Of a stretch of DNA of 64,000 nt, positions 10,890-23,555 are shown piece after piece. The notes under the pieces were generated by a model. The model was given only the letters and a program-made list of their open reading frames with translations. It had not been told where the DNA came from and did no database searches. The stretch is from Sycon ciliatum (taxonomy: Eukaryota; Porifera; Calcarea; Leucosolenida; Sycettidae). Both the position numbers and the translations under genes were made by a program. How positions within the stretch are numbered: position 1 is the stretch's first letter; each line of letters starts with the position of its first letter. The stretch lies in the NCBI RefSeq assembly GCF_964019385.1, contig NC_088647.1, positions 18,022,728 to 18,086,727 of the forward strand, read 5' to 3'.

Positions 10890-12318
10890 TGGTGCTGTGA
10901 CCAGGATAGTCACGATCACAACTTTCGTTCGACATCAGCTTGTTTCGGGATGGCCACCCAAGCAAGCTCCGATGTTGAGCAGTTGCTTCGCCGTAGAGCG
11001 AACTTGCGCAGACGTTTTGTCCGCGTACACACTCGCCTTGCGCGCGAGTTTAGCGCTGAGTCAAGTTCCAATACTCAGTAGTTGGCAGCCGATTGGGGGG
11101 AGGCCCAGTCGCTATCACTACAACTTGAGGAAGTTGTAGCGGCCCTTCGGACAGCATACGAAGAAATGGACTCTGCTGAAGACGAACTGGACGAGCTTGA
11201 CAGCTGGGAGTCAGAATTTGACGACTTGTGTGGTATCTTGAGAAAGGTGAGGAGCTCCATCATGCGTACGGCTCCTGAGGCCATGGCGAACTTTCCTGAC
11301 CCGGTTGAGGCTACCGTTTCACGTCTCTCTCGTTTGCCTGCCCATTCTTCTTCATTGCATACAATTTCTGCGGCAACCATTACTGACAGTCACACATGTA
11401 CCGGTACATTAGCATCAGCACCAGCGTCACAAGCACTTCGTAGCAGTGCACACACACGCACCCCTGCATCTCATCATTTGGATACATGTAGCGGGAGCTT
11501 GTCACCGTCACCTGGTCACGCACCGACTGTCACACCATGCCACCATGTACCAGGCACCAGTTCCTAACTAACACCGCAGCTCCAGCCTGGGACTACCAGT
11601 ACAGCTGCCTACAGTGAACTGCCCTTTGCTCTACACAGTGTGACAGCAGCTCCAGTGTCTAGTACCCATAGTATTCTGTCAGCTCTGAAACCACCACAGC
11701 AAAGCTCTGTCCAGCAGAAGTCTAGTTCTAGTGCCAGCAAAGTAGAATTTACTCCTTTGCCATCCCACACTCCTATGTCAGCACATACTGTTATGTTGGA
11801 TGACAGCAGTGATGATGATTCCTCTGATGAGCTAAGCATGGCTTCACTCAGCCTTAGTTCATTCTCGCGCGCTAGTCGCTAGTCCGTTGCCACGTGCTGT
11901 TGATGCTGCAGCTCCGTCTAGTATTGCAACCATGACCACCATGGTCGCTGAAGCTGCCAGGCAAGCTGCTATTGCTGCGGTTCAAACCGTTCAGCCGACC
12001 ACGATGGCTCAGTCACCCATGCAGCCAGGGTCAACTACGTATACCCAGGTGAACCTCCCGAAATTGTCTTTGCCTAGCTTCAGTGGCGACATTCTGGACT
12101 GGCCCGTCTTTTGGGATATGTATGTCGCATCTGTTGACTCGCAGCAGCTCCCGAACGTCACCAAATTCACATATCTCAAGTCATCATTAAAAGGGTCTGC
12201 TTGCCGTCTAATTGCTGGAATAGCTGTTGCTGACCAGAACTATCCCGTGGCCCTAAAAACACTTCAGGATGAGTTCGGCAGAGCTGACGTCATCATCACC
12301 AAGTTGTATCACAAGTAG
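10890..12318 (+). mobile_element. BEL/Pao gag-type region
   Basis: Leader and gag-like part of the element. The most recognisable piece is the DUF1759-like block near 12050-12310 (KLSLPSFSGDILDWPVFWD), usual in BEL/Pao gag. The preceding part is acidic and Ser/Thr-rich. The region is fossil in part, with about three breaks. Confidence 0.75.
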
Positions 12319-15300
12319 TTGCAACATATGCCGGCGTCCACATCCAGTCATAGCGACATCAAGGCGAAGTGTGAGATGATTGAGAATGTGTGCCTCCAGC
12401 TGGAAGCTCAAGGAGAGGTTCTGGCCACTCAGCGGCTGGTCGCTCAACAAATACTGTCGAAGTTTCCTATTAGTGTCACAACCAAGTTGGAAGAATGGCG
12501 ACCCCTATCGGAGGCGGCTCAAGCATGGAGTGTATCAGAGCTCCGCCGGGCTTTGAAGAGGTATGTCAGCTTACATGACAGGGCCTACCAGCGGTCTGCC
12601 ACATCTTCTACCTCTCGCAGTGACGGCAGCGTCCCGGCCGCGCCAGCGCCTGGTCCTGTATCTGGGAGCGCTCTTCCTGTGGCGACAGCACAACAGCATC
12701 GAGTACCCACAGCTTCTGGACAACAGTCTCGCAGGCCATGTGTCTTCTGTGGTGCTACACACAGACACGACTCGTGTCAGAAGTTCGCTACTCCAGAGGC
12801 CCGTAAGAATCGCTTGTTGGAGTTACGTCTCTGTTTTCGTTGCTTGGGCTCAGGTCATACCAGTTCGGTCTGCACCCGGCAACGACAATGTCGGCATTGC
12901 CTCCGGTCGAATCACCATAACACAGCAATCTGCTCTGCTGGACGTCAGACGGCACGGTATGGTGATTCCCAGCAGAGCCGTACTGGGAATCCTCAACAAC
13001 AGCAATCTGCTACTACTTCTAGTGGCTCCTCATCATCTCTGCGGGTGTCCTCTAATGTAGCTGCTACTCAGCAGCTCCCTGGTCCAACAGTCCCAGCAAG
13101 CCAGACTCGCTTGATGACTGCCAGGACATCTATCCACTCTGGTTCAGGTGAATCTCAACAAGTGACTGTCCTTCTGGACAGCGGTTCTCAGTCTACATTC
13201 CTCAGTGTAGACGCAGCCACACGACTAGGCTTGCCCGCAGGTCGGCAAGAGTGCCTAGTTGTCTCCACATTCGCCTCATCGCAGCCTGTACAGCTCAACA
13301 CAACAACGGTCGAGTTCGATCCTGAACTCCATGATGGCTCTCGTCTGATCATGGAAGCTAACACCATGCAGAAGATTACCGATCCAATTCGACACTGTCG
13401 GCTCTCAGATGAAGATTACGCCACTATATTGGCGGTTGCCGGTGATGCTCTCGCGGAGCCCATCTCTTCTGAATCGTCAACGTGTAAGATTGACCTGCTG
13501 ATTGGAGCTGCCCATTTCTGGGAACTAATCAACGGGCCTTCCGTTTCTCTACCATCTGGCCTTCATGTTATACCGTCCCGTCTTGGATACCTCGTTGCTG
13601 GGAAGCCGACCGTGGAGACGGACCACTCCGAGTCTGCCAGTAGTGTACTTCTGTGCTCCACACTTACCTCTGCTCGCCAGCATCCGTCGTCTTTGGGTAA
13701 CTATGTTGCTCCATCGTCCATGATGCCGTATCCTGATATTTCTCGGATGTGGTCTCTTGACACCATAGGTATCACGGATTCTCCTCATGTCACCTCTGAC
13801 GAGCTCGCTCAACGTCACTTTGACACTCATGTCAGGTATGAGGGCCAGCGATATGAAATCGCATGGCCGTGGAAAGCAGAGCCTCCTGAAGTATCTGACA
13901 ACTTTGGTCTCGCCTTAGGTCGGTTAACGTCTCTGGCCAAGCGACTGGCTTCCGACAATGACCTTTTGGCACAGTACAACAAGATCATCCAGTCTCAAGT
14001 CACAGCTGGTATCATTGAGCTTGTTCCGAAATCCTCTCTCCGTACGGCAAATGCCACACACTATTCGCCTCATCAGCCCGTCATCACACCGTCGAAGGCC
14101 ACAACGAAGTTGCGTATCGTCTATGATGCCTCTGCAAAATCCTCGAAACGGTCCAAGAGCCTCAACGAGTGTATGCATCGCGGTCCAGTCAATCTACTCA
14201 GCCTATGTGGCATGCTGCTTCGTTTCCGCTGCCACCCTATTGTCCTATTGGCTGACATTGAGAAGGCCTTTCTGCAGCTAAGCATCACGCAGTCTGATCG
14301 AGATGTCACACGGTTCCTTTGGTTTCAGGATCCTTCAAACCCGGCTCCTACCAAGGACAACCTGAGCGTTTATCGGTTTCGACGTATGCCGTTTGGAGTG
14401 ATTTCGAGCCCGTTCCTGCTCGAAGCCACCGTACGCCATCATCTCAGCACGCAAAGCACGCCGCTCGCCACAGCTATTTCCGCCAACATTTATGTCGATA
14501 ATATCATCCTCGGCATGGATCTGGAGAGCGCCGCTATCGCTGCCTACACTGCCGCCAAGGACATCTTCAAGTCAGCCTCAATGAACTTGCGTGAGTTCAC
14601 CACCAACAGTGATGCTGTTCGTTCTGCTATACCGGAGCAAGACCGTGTAACGTCTCGCTACGTGAAAGTACTTGGTCTCAAGTGGGACACGGAAAATGAC
14701 ACCGTTTCTATACCCGGCTGTACCAAACTCACCAAGACGGAGTGCTGCATCACTAAACGCGCAGTCCTTCACGCCGTCTCAGCAGTGTACGACCCCTTGG
14801 GTCTCGTGACGCCCGTCCTCCTTCCAGCTCGGATATTCTTGCAACGGCTGTGGGGTCTGTCGGTCACGTGGGATGGTGCGCTACCTCCCGATGTTCAAGA
14901 AGAGTGGCTTGGTCTAGTGCAACAGATGGATGGGTTATCCGACATGGCTATTCCAAGGTATCACCGGTACCATGATGGCGACATGCAGCTACATATCTTC
15001 ACGGATGCGTCTCAACATGCGTACGCTGCAGCAGCTTACCTCCGCATTCAGCGCAACTCCAACGTCCATACTGCACTGGTGTACAGTAAGATGCGTCTGT
15101 CACCATCTTCCTTCAACAAAGGCAAGTGTGCCAAGGACAAGTCACTCACCATCCCACGTCTAGAGCTCCTTGGTGTCCTCATCGGTGCTCGCATGGCTGC
15201 ATTCATCCGTCAACATCTGCAGCTCTCGCTCAGCTCACAAGTTCTATGGTGTGACTCGAAGTGTGTCTTGCACTGGCTCCAGTCAACAAAGGACTTGTCA

Positions 15301-17424
15301 ACCTTTGTCGACAATCGCATCCAGGAAATCCGGCAGATTCCCAACCTCGACTATCGATATGTGCCATCAAGCTTCAACCCAGCTGATGTTGCAACACGCG
15401 GCCAGAGTACTGCAGATCTCTCCAGCAACACACTCTGGTGGCAGGGTCCTGCTTGGCTTCGACTTGACGTGGCGGAGTGGCCAGGAGATCAGCACTTGCT
15501 AGTCACACCTGACATCCTACAGCAGGTTGCAGCTGGAGAGCGTGGTTCAAAAGTCGTTCATGCTGCCACTCTCCTCAACACCAACAGCTTGGATGCCACT
15601 ACATCAGATCTGGTCGCATGGTCAACCTGCCTTGTTCAGCTACTTGACCGGTCATCTTCTTTGGAGCGTCTGATTCGTGTTATCTTCTACTGCTGCCGAT
15701 TTCTTCACCAGTATCTATGGTCCCGCTTATCCTCTGGCTATCGCTCCACTATTCACACCAGCCATCCCCTCTTGTTTGCGTTGATGCAAGCAATTGCCTC
15801 CTCCGCACACCTCAACGCTGGTATTCGTCGTCTCATCCTCACTCTGGTCACTCGTGTATCACAATACCAGTGCTTTGGTGACGTCTTCAACAGCTTTGTT
15901 ACCAATCGCAAATGTGTCATCCGCAGTCAGCTTGGCATTACGGTTGATCAATTCGGCGTCTTGCGCTGTCACGGACGCGCTCCTAAGGCTGACTCTACTG
16001 TCTCTCCCTTTGCTCAGCCCCTGCTGCCGAATACTCATCGCCTGACGCAGCTCATCATAACGGACCTCCACTGTCGACTGCTCCACGCTGGAGTATCCCA
16101 CACGTTGGCTCAACTCCGTCTGAATTTCTGGGTGCCCCAGGGCCGCCGTGCGGTTAGTTCTATCATTCGACGTTGTACCACGTGTCGAAAGCACGAGGGA
16201 CCTCCGTACAAGCTGCCAGTTCCGCCGCCACTGCCAAAGGAACGCGTGACACCAGCAGCCCGACCGTTCGAGTACGTGGGTCTTGACTATTTCAGGCCCA
16301 TCCTCGTCAAGCAGTCTGAAGGTACAACAGCTGTGAAGGTCTGGGTCTGCCTCCTGACATGTTTGTCGGTACGTGCTGTGCACCTGGAATGGGTGAGCAA
16401 CATGTCCACCATTCAGTTCATCAGCTGTTTTCGACGATTTATTGCGCGACGTGGTGTCCCCAGACTTCTCTACTCTGACAACGCTTCACAGTTTAAGTCT
16501 GCAGGCACCGCACTCGATGAATTCTGGCAATCAGCTGCAGAGGATACCGACGTTTTCAACTTCCTCAACAGTCACGGTATATGCTGGAAGTTCGCCACCG
16601 CCTTCGCGCCATGGCAAGGTGGTGTGTATGAAAGGATGGTTGGGCTGGTAAAGCGTTGTCTGCGAAAGGCATTAGGACGCCAGCGCATTTACCTCGATCA
16701 ACTTGTGACACTCCTGGCTGAAGCCGAAGCTGCCGTGAACAGCAGACCACTGACCTCAGTCACAGCTGACTACGAGGGCAAGGTCAATGTTTTGACCCCA
16801 GCTCATTTCTTAGTCGGTGAGTGCCCCACTGCGATACCTCTCTCAACATCCCTGGATGAACCTGATTTCGTCCCAGACTCTGCCAATCCCTCCACCCGTC
16901 TTCTTCAAGAATGGGGACGACAGCAACGTCAAAGCGAAGTGTTCTGGCAGATGTGGAAGAAAGAATATCTGCAAGTCCTTCAAGAGAGAATATCCTGTGC
17001 AGACAAACGAGCGTCTGCAAGCCATCAACAGACAGCGTCACATCCCCAGTTGGGTGAGGTAGTGCTCGTCGAAGAGGAATCTACCCCACGTTGTCTATGG
17101 AAGCTGGGTCGTATCACGGAGATCATCTGTAGTCCCACGGATGGACAGATTCGAACAGCTCAAGTCATCATGTCAACCGGCAACACCGTCAAGCGCCCAT
17201 TGTCCCGTCTATATTCCCTGGAGTGTAGGCACGTTATTCCAGTTGATGCTTCCACTCCAGGTCAGCAGCCTGTGTCTTCTGATGTTACTGATCCGGCTCC
17301 AGTGGATGATGCCCCTCCGCTACCTGTTGTGACTTCAAAGCGTCCTCCTCGAGCGTCGGCCGACGCAGCACGTGAGAAGATCGCCAAGTGGGTAACATCA
17401 AGCTATGTGTGCCTTACATCATGA
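12319..17424 (+). mobile_element. BEL/Pao pol polyprotein region
   Basis: One long frame carrying, in order: the rest of gag with zinc knuckles (CFRCLGSGHTSSVC; second CRHCLRSNHHNTAIC); a retropepsin-like aspartic protease (VLLDSGSQSTFLS); reverse transcriptase (LADIEKAFLQLSI, YVDNIILG, the BEL-type YVDN box); RNase H (HIFTDASQHAYAAAAYLR); integrase zinc finger and catalytic core (VGLDYF, LYSDNASQFKSAGT, APWQGGVYERMVG); and a DUF5641-like end (CLWKLGRITEI). The order and length are typical of BEL/Pao. The region looks whole. Confidence 0.92.
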
Positions 17425-17719
17425 TGAGACTGCTTTTACGGTTCGCGTATGTATGACTCTCCCTCTATTTACAATTACTCCGGCGGGAGCATAAATCCCC
17501 TACAATTCTCCTAATACATCTACATACGTGCATTTCTCTTCTGTGTAATGAGGTTCCATGTACTTTGAAGTAGTTCTTCGCTTGTCATACTAGTGCATTT
17601 CGACTGTAGCAGTACTTCTTAGAATCTAGATACTTTTGTAAACACCATCACTACATATCAGTGTAATCCACCCAGTCTTCATTATCTCATGAGGTGTACT
17701 ACTTTCTTTCTTGTCGGAG

Positions 17720-17986
17720 TGTCGCGGATTCAATCATCCCACGAATATAAAATGATGTATTAGTATGGTTGTGCATGTCATGTCAATGCACTGCTGCCTC
17801 ATGAATTTCTTCGTACTCATGATGCTACTCCTGCGCTTCATACTTTGATTTGTACCTTCGTTTTTTGCTGTATTCAAATTAGTTTTGGTGTTCTTGTTTG
17901 TAAGAAAGTTTGTATTCCAACCAACTCACCCCTCTAGCTTTTGTAGCAATCAGACGTTTGGGGACAAGGCCTCAAACGTTTTGACA
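17720..17986 (+). repeat. 3' LTR of the BEL/Pao element
   Basis: 267 bp, followed by the target duplication CATTG (17987-17991). Confidence 0.95.
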
Positions 17987-18327
17987 CATTGTACGTGGTG
18001 TAGCCAAGGGCTTTTCGTGTATTTGGAGCAATTGGAGGTGGAGTGAAAAGACTCTGAAGGCTGAGAAGAATTTTTATTCAGTGAAAGCCGGATTTCACTT
18101 GCTACGTCTGTGAGCCATTGGGCGTTGAAATTTGGAATGTGGGATGGCGCGAGCCAGGTAGACCTACAGTAGTGAGGGATTCGTGCAAGCTATCCCAACT
18201 TGCGGGTGCGAACCTAAATCACTCGCTTGGCTAGTAGAACTGGAGCGGCCCGGTAGATCTACTTGTACACGGCGTTACAGCACTGAGGCTGTAAACTGAC
18301 CGTCAGACAGTAGTCGACTACTACTAC

Positions 18328-18356
18328 TAGTCACACGTCAGACGTGTGACTAGTAT
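18328..18356. other. Perfect short palindrome
   Basis: ACTAGTCACACGTC, one central base, then its complement. It could form a cruciform or be a paired protein-binding site. It is near the possible exon at 18386. Confidence 0.6.
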
Positions 18357-18385
18357 GGCTTGAACTAACTAATACATGTACTTAC

Positions 18386-18617
18386 TGCTTACTTCCTTCA
18401 ATCTCTGCATTACTGAAGGCCTTTTCTTGCTTCTTGTCGAATACTTTATTGTTCGAAGGTGTACGTTTACACGGCATTTTACCGTTGTCAGTGCTCTGGC
18501 CTGAAGCGCAGCCAAGCAAAGATGCATTCTCAGGTGGTCGGCTATTCGTCACGCAAGCTTCTAATCCTAAGCTATGGCAAGGACCAGTCTCGACGGTGAC
18601 TTTGCTTGTTTTCGCTG
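18386..18617 (-). CDS. Possible internal exon of an unknown gene
   Basis: On the minus strand a pyrimidine-rich acceptor (TTGTTCTTACCTAG) precedes a 232-bp open stretch that ends at a consensus-like donor (GCA then GTAAGTAC). The translation includes KTSKVTVETGPCHSLGLEAC and KKQEKAFSNAEIEGSK. It is mixed-composition, non-repetitive and of no family I recognise. There are no partner exons I can point to. The splice sites are the main support, so this is tentative. Confidence 0.3.
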
Positions 18618-18697
18618 CTAGGTAAGAACAATACAATACTGTGACGTGGACCGAGTTTGGCATGAACAAGCCTTACAAGGTATGTGACAGTGTAGCC

Positions 18698-19116
18698 TAG
18701 CCCTTGGCGGATTATGCCGGCATAATATTTGGCATAATCTTGGGATTTCGTCAAAAATTAGGCTCCGGTATATAGATTCCAACGTGTAAGGTCGGCATAA
18801 TCCTTCGGTTTAGACAAAAATTATGCTTAGGGCATAATACAGCTTTGTCAAAAATTATGCTCCGGCATATTATACGGATTCCAACGTGTAAGGTCGACAT
18901 AATCTTTCGGTTTAGACAAAAATTATGGTTAGGGCATAATACAGCTTTGTCAGAAAGCCCTGGGGCCGCGTGTGTGTATGCGTGGTTTCTCAATCCTCTA
19001 TGTACAGCGTGAAAACATAGTGGAACCGAGCATAATTCAGCATATTTGTTGGCATAATTGTGGCATAATCAAAAGCATAATTTGACGATTGGTCGAGCAT
19101 AGTCCGCCAATGGCTA
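18698..19116. mobile_element. hAT-type MITE (GCGGATTATGC family), copy 1
   Basis: 419 bp bounded by an exact 8-bp target duplication GTGTAGCC (18690-18697, 19117-19124). Termini are TAGCCCTTGGCGGATTATGC and, reversed, TAGCCATTGGCGGACTATGC. The interior contains a tandem duplication of about 110 bp (18775-18955) rich in GGCATAAT words. No coding capacity. The 8-bp duplication places it with hAT. Confidence 0.85.
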
Positions 19117-19124
19117 GTGTAGCC

Positions 19125-19760
19125 GGCGCAATTTTTGCTGTCTTCTAATCTCAAGCAACGCTACAATTACTCCTGTCGGAAACTGAAATAGCCAATAGCT
19201 TAGCTCGCGAGTCACTGTGTCGGCGAGGCCGGGACCGAACTTGGACTAACTCTGGGGAATGTACTGTTTCCCCGCAATGTTTATCATACTTATCTGCACT
19301 CTACCTGGTGCGGGTCGGCAGCTTACACTCAGTCTTTTTTGAAGTACATGTATATCATTATATCCAAACTGCCCCGCCGTTTTTGTGGTAGGAGATACTG
19401 AACAAAAAAAAGGAACGCTCGAACTGTAGTACCGTAATGGAATGCTTCGTTGCTACCACTAGAGAAGTTTATTATAGAACAAATTTCGTTAATGACGATA
19501 CAGACATGACTGTAGTCTTGTAGATTTCAATTTCGTTTGTACAGCAGTTAGGCAACCCAGGGGCGCAGCTGGTCCCCCCATTTAGGAGGGGGAGGGGTGC
19601 ACGGCCGCGTATGTGTAGGATGGCTGGTGTACATGTATGCCATTCATGGTTATCTTATTATGTGCATGCTGAACATACATTGTATACTAGTAGGTCGAAA
19701 TTTTAAGGGGGGGGGGGGGGCGGGGGGTCCTTGCCCCATGTGGGCTACGCACCTGCATCC
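19125..19760. other. Gene-free stretch
   Basis: I see no gene. It holds a poly-G run of about 14 (19708-19722) and scattered AT-rich sequence. Confidence 0.55.
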
Positions 19761-19769
19761 ACCTAGCAT

Positions 19770-20214
19770 TAGGCATGGGCGGGTAATGCTAGTTATTTGC
19801 TGCCATAATGCTAAAGGCAATGCTCATAATACGAGGATATAATGCCACTGATAATGCTCACACTACTCCATAATGCCAGTTTGAAAGTTGGAAAAGTCGA
19901 TTTAAGAAGGCCGTCTTGGATCAAGGCCAAAGCGTAGAAGAAGAAAACTTAAACAGCAGTGAGCATGTCTGAAACAATCCACTGAGAAGGTTGTTTTGCA
20001 ATGTCAAGTCTCCGGACGAAGCCGGACGGGTTCAGATGCACAATTTTCGGAACTGGACCTAGCCAGCTTCATGAATGACACCGTTGTCGACCGGCAATTA
20101 TGCTTGTAATGCCAATTTTGCATGCGAAGTGGTGTTATAATGCCAGCATTATGCCACCTGGAAAAAAGGGACTATAATGCCAGCCTTAATGCTAGCATTA
20201 CCCGCCCATGCCTA
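19770..20214. mobile_element. hAT-type MITE (GGGTAATGC family), copy 1
   Basis: 445 bp with termini TAGGCATGGGCGGGTAATGC (perfect inverted repeat of at least 22 bp) and an exact 8-bp target duplication CCTAGCAT (19762-19769, 20215-20222). The interior is non-coding and rich in TAATGC words. A relative lies at 50004-50607. Confidence 0.87.
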
Positions 20215-20530
20215 CCTAGCATGATTCGAGAGCAACAAGACGAGACGGCCTGTTAACATAATTATTATATCGATAGATTGTATCCCTTGACGGTGGGAAT
20301 AGGTCACATGAAAAAACCGTTAAAATGTTCGGGCCACCTTCTGATTAATGAAGCTTAGTCTTAGAGATTTCATGTAAGGTTGGCGATAATGTCAGACAAT
20401 GACGTCCTTGAATGTTTGGTAGTTGCGTGTGCAGTGCAAATAAACTAAGTCTTCGCAAAGTTTCTTGTGGCCGAAAATTCAAGGACATTAGTTTTGACGT
20501 TTTTTGGACATTTTATAATGTTTATAAATG

Positions 20531-20861
20531 CAGGCAGGCATAGTGGGATGGTCTAAGACCATGGTTGAGAAACAGAGGGTACCAGGTTCAAGTCCTGCTT
20601 GGAAGCGGAAGGAATTTTTCCAGCCGTGCTGCGACCCACAGTTATTTGGGAACTTGTGGCCTGGCACGAGGGTAACATGGATGCAGCTAGTGGGATTTCG
20701 GTCTTTGACCACTTGGTGGTGGGTCTGATCTACTCACCTCCCACCGTTTAGGCGCTGCATCTGCGCCTTTGATCCTAGAGGGTGGTGGCGTTCCCACGAC
20801 GGATGCGGAAAACTGGGCTTCCAGCCGAGTCTCACGCGAACCGTGAAATTTATTTATTTTA
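20531..20861 (+). mobile_element. tRNA-derived SINE, copy 1
   Basis: About 331 bp. The head has an A-box-like TAGTGGGATGGTCTAAGAC and a perfect B box GGTTCAAGTCC near 20587, as in Leu/Ser-type tRNAs. A conserved body follows (GCTGCGACCCACAGTTA, CTCACCTCCCACCGTTTAGG), then a T/A-rich tail. A 9-bp target duplication TTATAAATG flanks it (20522-20530, 20862-20870). Two more copies lie on the minus strand at 25.7 and 41.0 kb. It needs LINE machinery to move. Confidence 0.88.
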
Positions 20862-20870
20862 TTATAAATG

Positions 20871-21298
20871 AAAGCTATGAGAGTTTGTTTTGCTGAATAC
20901 AACCCGTATCCTTCAGCTACGATCCAGGATGGGATCTACATGTACTTCAAAGTGATTATGAAACATTCCCTGCGACTTGGATTCTATGATAGGTATACCC
21001 AGGTGCAGTCCGATTGTTTTCTGATGGGCTATAATTGCTTGGAGCACTGCCACATGCTGGCTATTTGAACACCTTCGGATCTGGCCTGATTTTGAACAAT
21101 GCATATTTCAGATATGCCTGAAGATTACTTAGTTCATAAACTCTCGATACTCAGCATGCCTGAGGGGTGCTTTTATTGTGTATATTGTGTACCATCACCA
21201 TTTTACTATTGAAGAATCCTTGATATGTATGATTGTATGCTGGTGGATGAAACCTGTACAAAACCTGTATAATATTTGAGCTCTCCATACATGTACTC
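20871..21298. other. Gene-free stretch
   Basis: No gene seen; ordinary AT-rich sequence with short frames only. Confidence 0.5.
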
Positions 21299-21356
21299 AG
21301 AAACAATGGCGATCAAAAAATGATCTTGGACCATGTTTTGGTCGCCATTGTTTCTG
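21299..21356. other. Hairpin with 18-bp arms
   Basis: CAGAAACAATGGCGATC and its inverted copy GGTCGCCATTGTTTCTG face each other across about 24 bp. It may be the remnant of a very small fold-back element. Confidence 0.6.
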
Positions 21357-21660
21357 AATGTGACCTCGCATGCTGGTCAATGGGGTTTCTCGGTAATTGT
21401 GCCAGTGGTTGTGAGACTTATCCCCTCACCCCCACCGTTAGGAACTGCATCTGCCACTAGTGTTTACCGGGTGTTAGGTGACCGCCGTCAGTTCCGTTCG
21501 GGAACGGACACGATAATTTACTTTCTGCTCCGGTCTATGAACTACTTCCCAAGTACAATTTGTCTTGTGTTTCCTGTGATTTCGCACAGTGATAAACCTT
21601 CAGAAGGTGGAGCATGGAAGACTTAGGGTGTCTAGGTGACAGACTGTTTCATCCGAAGTG

Positions 21661-21760
21661 GCGATGGTGTACCCAATGTACACGAACATGGGCGATGGTG
21701 TACCCAATGTACACGAACATGGGCGATGGTGTACCCAATGACTATGTACACAAACATGGG
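21661..21760. repeat. 31-bp minisatellite, about three units
   Basis: The unit GCGATGGTGTACCCAATGTA plus 11 bp repeats at 21661, 21692 and 21723. The third has a short insertion. Confidence 0.9.
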
Positions 21761-22192
21761 TGATGAACCTTGCGGTGGAATACACAACATGGCCACGACT
21801 CACGAAGCAGACATACAATGTAGGAATGTTTTCAAGTACATTTCAGCTTCATTTTACACCCATCATCTACATGTACATGTATGAGGAATACTGGCTTCCA
21901 CACAGATACAGAAAATCACACAACTTTCCATGTGAGCAATGGTCATTTAGCTCTCACCATTAACGAAATATACAGAATAATTCAATGCATATTTTGGCAG
22001 GTAAGTATCATTTCGTTGAGTGCGCGTGAGGTGCATGCAAGTCCAGTCAATGCATTTCGTCTTTCCAACCACCTGCAGGTTGGAGTTAGGATAGTGAGGA
22101 TTTTCATGGGGAAGTTGACATGAAGTTCTGAGAATGCCAATCTAGGTGCAGTGTGTTCAAAATACTAGTATTAGGATCCATCTCCGATCTCC

Positions 22193-22399
<207 letters not shown>

Positions 22400-22458
22400 T
22401 GCTGTGGTTCTAGAAAACATTAGGTGCATAGGTGGACATCAGTGTTTGTGTTGGATAG

Positions 22459-22534
22459 CGTGTGTGTGTGTGTGTGTGTGTGTGTGAGTGAGCATAATTA
22501 TTATGTATGTGCGTGTGTCTATGTGTGCAGCATA

Positions 22535-22578
<44 letters not shown>
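22459..22578. repeat. Two (GT)n tracts
   Basis: GT repeats at 22459-22487 and 22537-22578, separated by AT-rich sequence. Confidence 0.95.
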
Positions 22579-22580
<2 letters not shown>

Positions 22581-22614
22581 GGAGTGGGGATGTTTGTGCA
22601 AAGATACATGTATG

Positions 22615-22658
22615 CTGCGCTGGTGAGTCCACAAAGAACAAAACAGTTCTGTCCGCAG
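22615..22658 (+). ncRNA. Decayed hammerhead ribozyme (retrozyme family 1)
   Basis: Same layout as the motif at 27443: stem I CTGCG/CGCAG, an altered core CTGGTGA (usual CTGATGA), stem II GTCC/GAAC weakened, AAA for GAA, and stem III ACAG-TT-CTGT before the UC cleavage point. Two core substitutions make activity unlikely. It supports family membership only. Confidence 0.6.
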
Positions 22659-22878
22659 ATTGTGTATGTCTAAAACTATGTTATAACATGAAAATGATTG
22701 TTGAGTTTATGGAGGTTAGGTAGATGTCATGTTGGCTCTACATGTGTACTCAACGACTAGTTCGCTAAAATATTTTTCCTCAAGTTCATGCGAAGGATAA
22801 CTTAGTTGCCTGTTTTAAGTATATATATTTCCCTCGGCTAATGAATGAGTATTGTAACTGTAAGATTGCATGGTATTA

Positions 22879-23042
22879 GAGAGGTTCCGCACTACGTAAA
22901 GTTGAGCAACTTTACGTTAGTGGGCGAGAAAAACCCGTGAATTCGCGAGTTTTCACTCCACTTACGGAAAGTTGTTTACGTAAGACTTTCCGTAGATCGA
23001 CTACGTTTTTTACTAACGAAATTATGTTATGCGGAACCTCTC
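22879..23042. mobile_element. Small MITE with GAGAGGTTCCGCA termini
   Basis: 164 bp with 13-bp perfect inverted ends and TA on each side (22877-22878, 23043-23044), as in Tc1/mariner-type elements. The inside has two further hairpins (AACTTTACGT and CGGAAAGT pairs). Non-coding. Confidence 0.7.
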
Positions 23043-23044
23043 TA

Positions 23045-23555
23045 TTGACAGCACTAGCCGTCTATATGACTAGATCTAGCGGTCTTCAAAGTTGGATTAA
23101 ACAAGCTCAAGATGTTGGATTTTCTTTGGAGACATACACATAGCAGACGTACCTGGTACTCTGCAATTCGTGTCACAGATACGTAAGTGATGAAAAGTGT
23201 GATGTCAAATGCTTTTCGGCGGGTTGGTAAAGTTGGAGGGCTGCATAAGCTTCAGGAGATGTGAAATTTACACATGAGGGGAGATGAAGGTGCGAAGTTC
23301 TCGGCATGTTTATCGGGATGTGAAGGAAGGTGGCTATAACAGTAAAGTTTCCCTAGGGGATGGTGGTCGGGGCTAGGGATGGTTAATATTGAGAAAACAT
23401 TGCTTTCTTGCTATCCTTTGGACTGAAAGATGAGCTGATCCTTCTTGCTTGCAAGCTTTTCTGCACCTGAACACGAACCAAACACACATTCAGACATGTA
23501 CATTCGCATCCACAGCTCGCCACCCCCTCTCAATCAATACAAATGTACGTTAGCA
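23045..23555. other. Gene-free stretch
   Basis: No gene seen in about 510 bp. Confidence 0.5.

Larger units (their letters stand above)
10623..17986 (+). mobile_element. BEL/Pao LTR retrotransposon
   Basis: A 7.36-kb element with two 267-bp LTRs, each TGT...ACA, bounded by the 5-bp target duplication CATTG (10618-10622 and 17987-17991). Parts in order: 5' LTR; a TGG-starting primer-binding-like site at 10890; a gag-type region with the DUF1759-like block and a CCHC knuckle; then protease, reverse transcriptase, RNase H, zinc-binding integrase and a C-terminal DUF5641-like block; 3' LTR. The pol part is open for about 1700 codons; the gag part shows about three breaks. The LTRs differ at one site in 267, so the insertion is young. 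No envelope gene was seen. Confidence 0.93.

Noticed and set aside
10950-11139. Separate small host genes before the BEL/Pao pol region
   Set aside because: They lie between the LTRs and belong to the element's leader and gag-type part.
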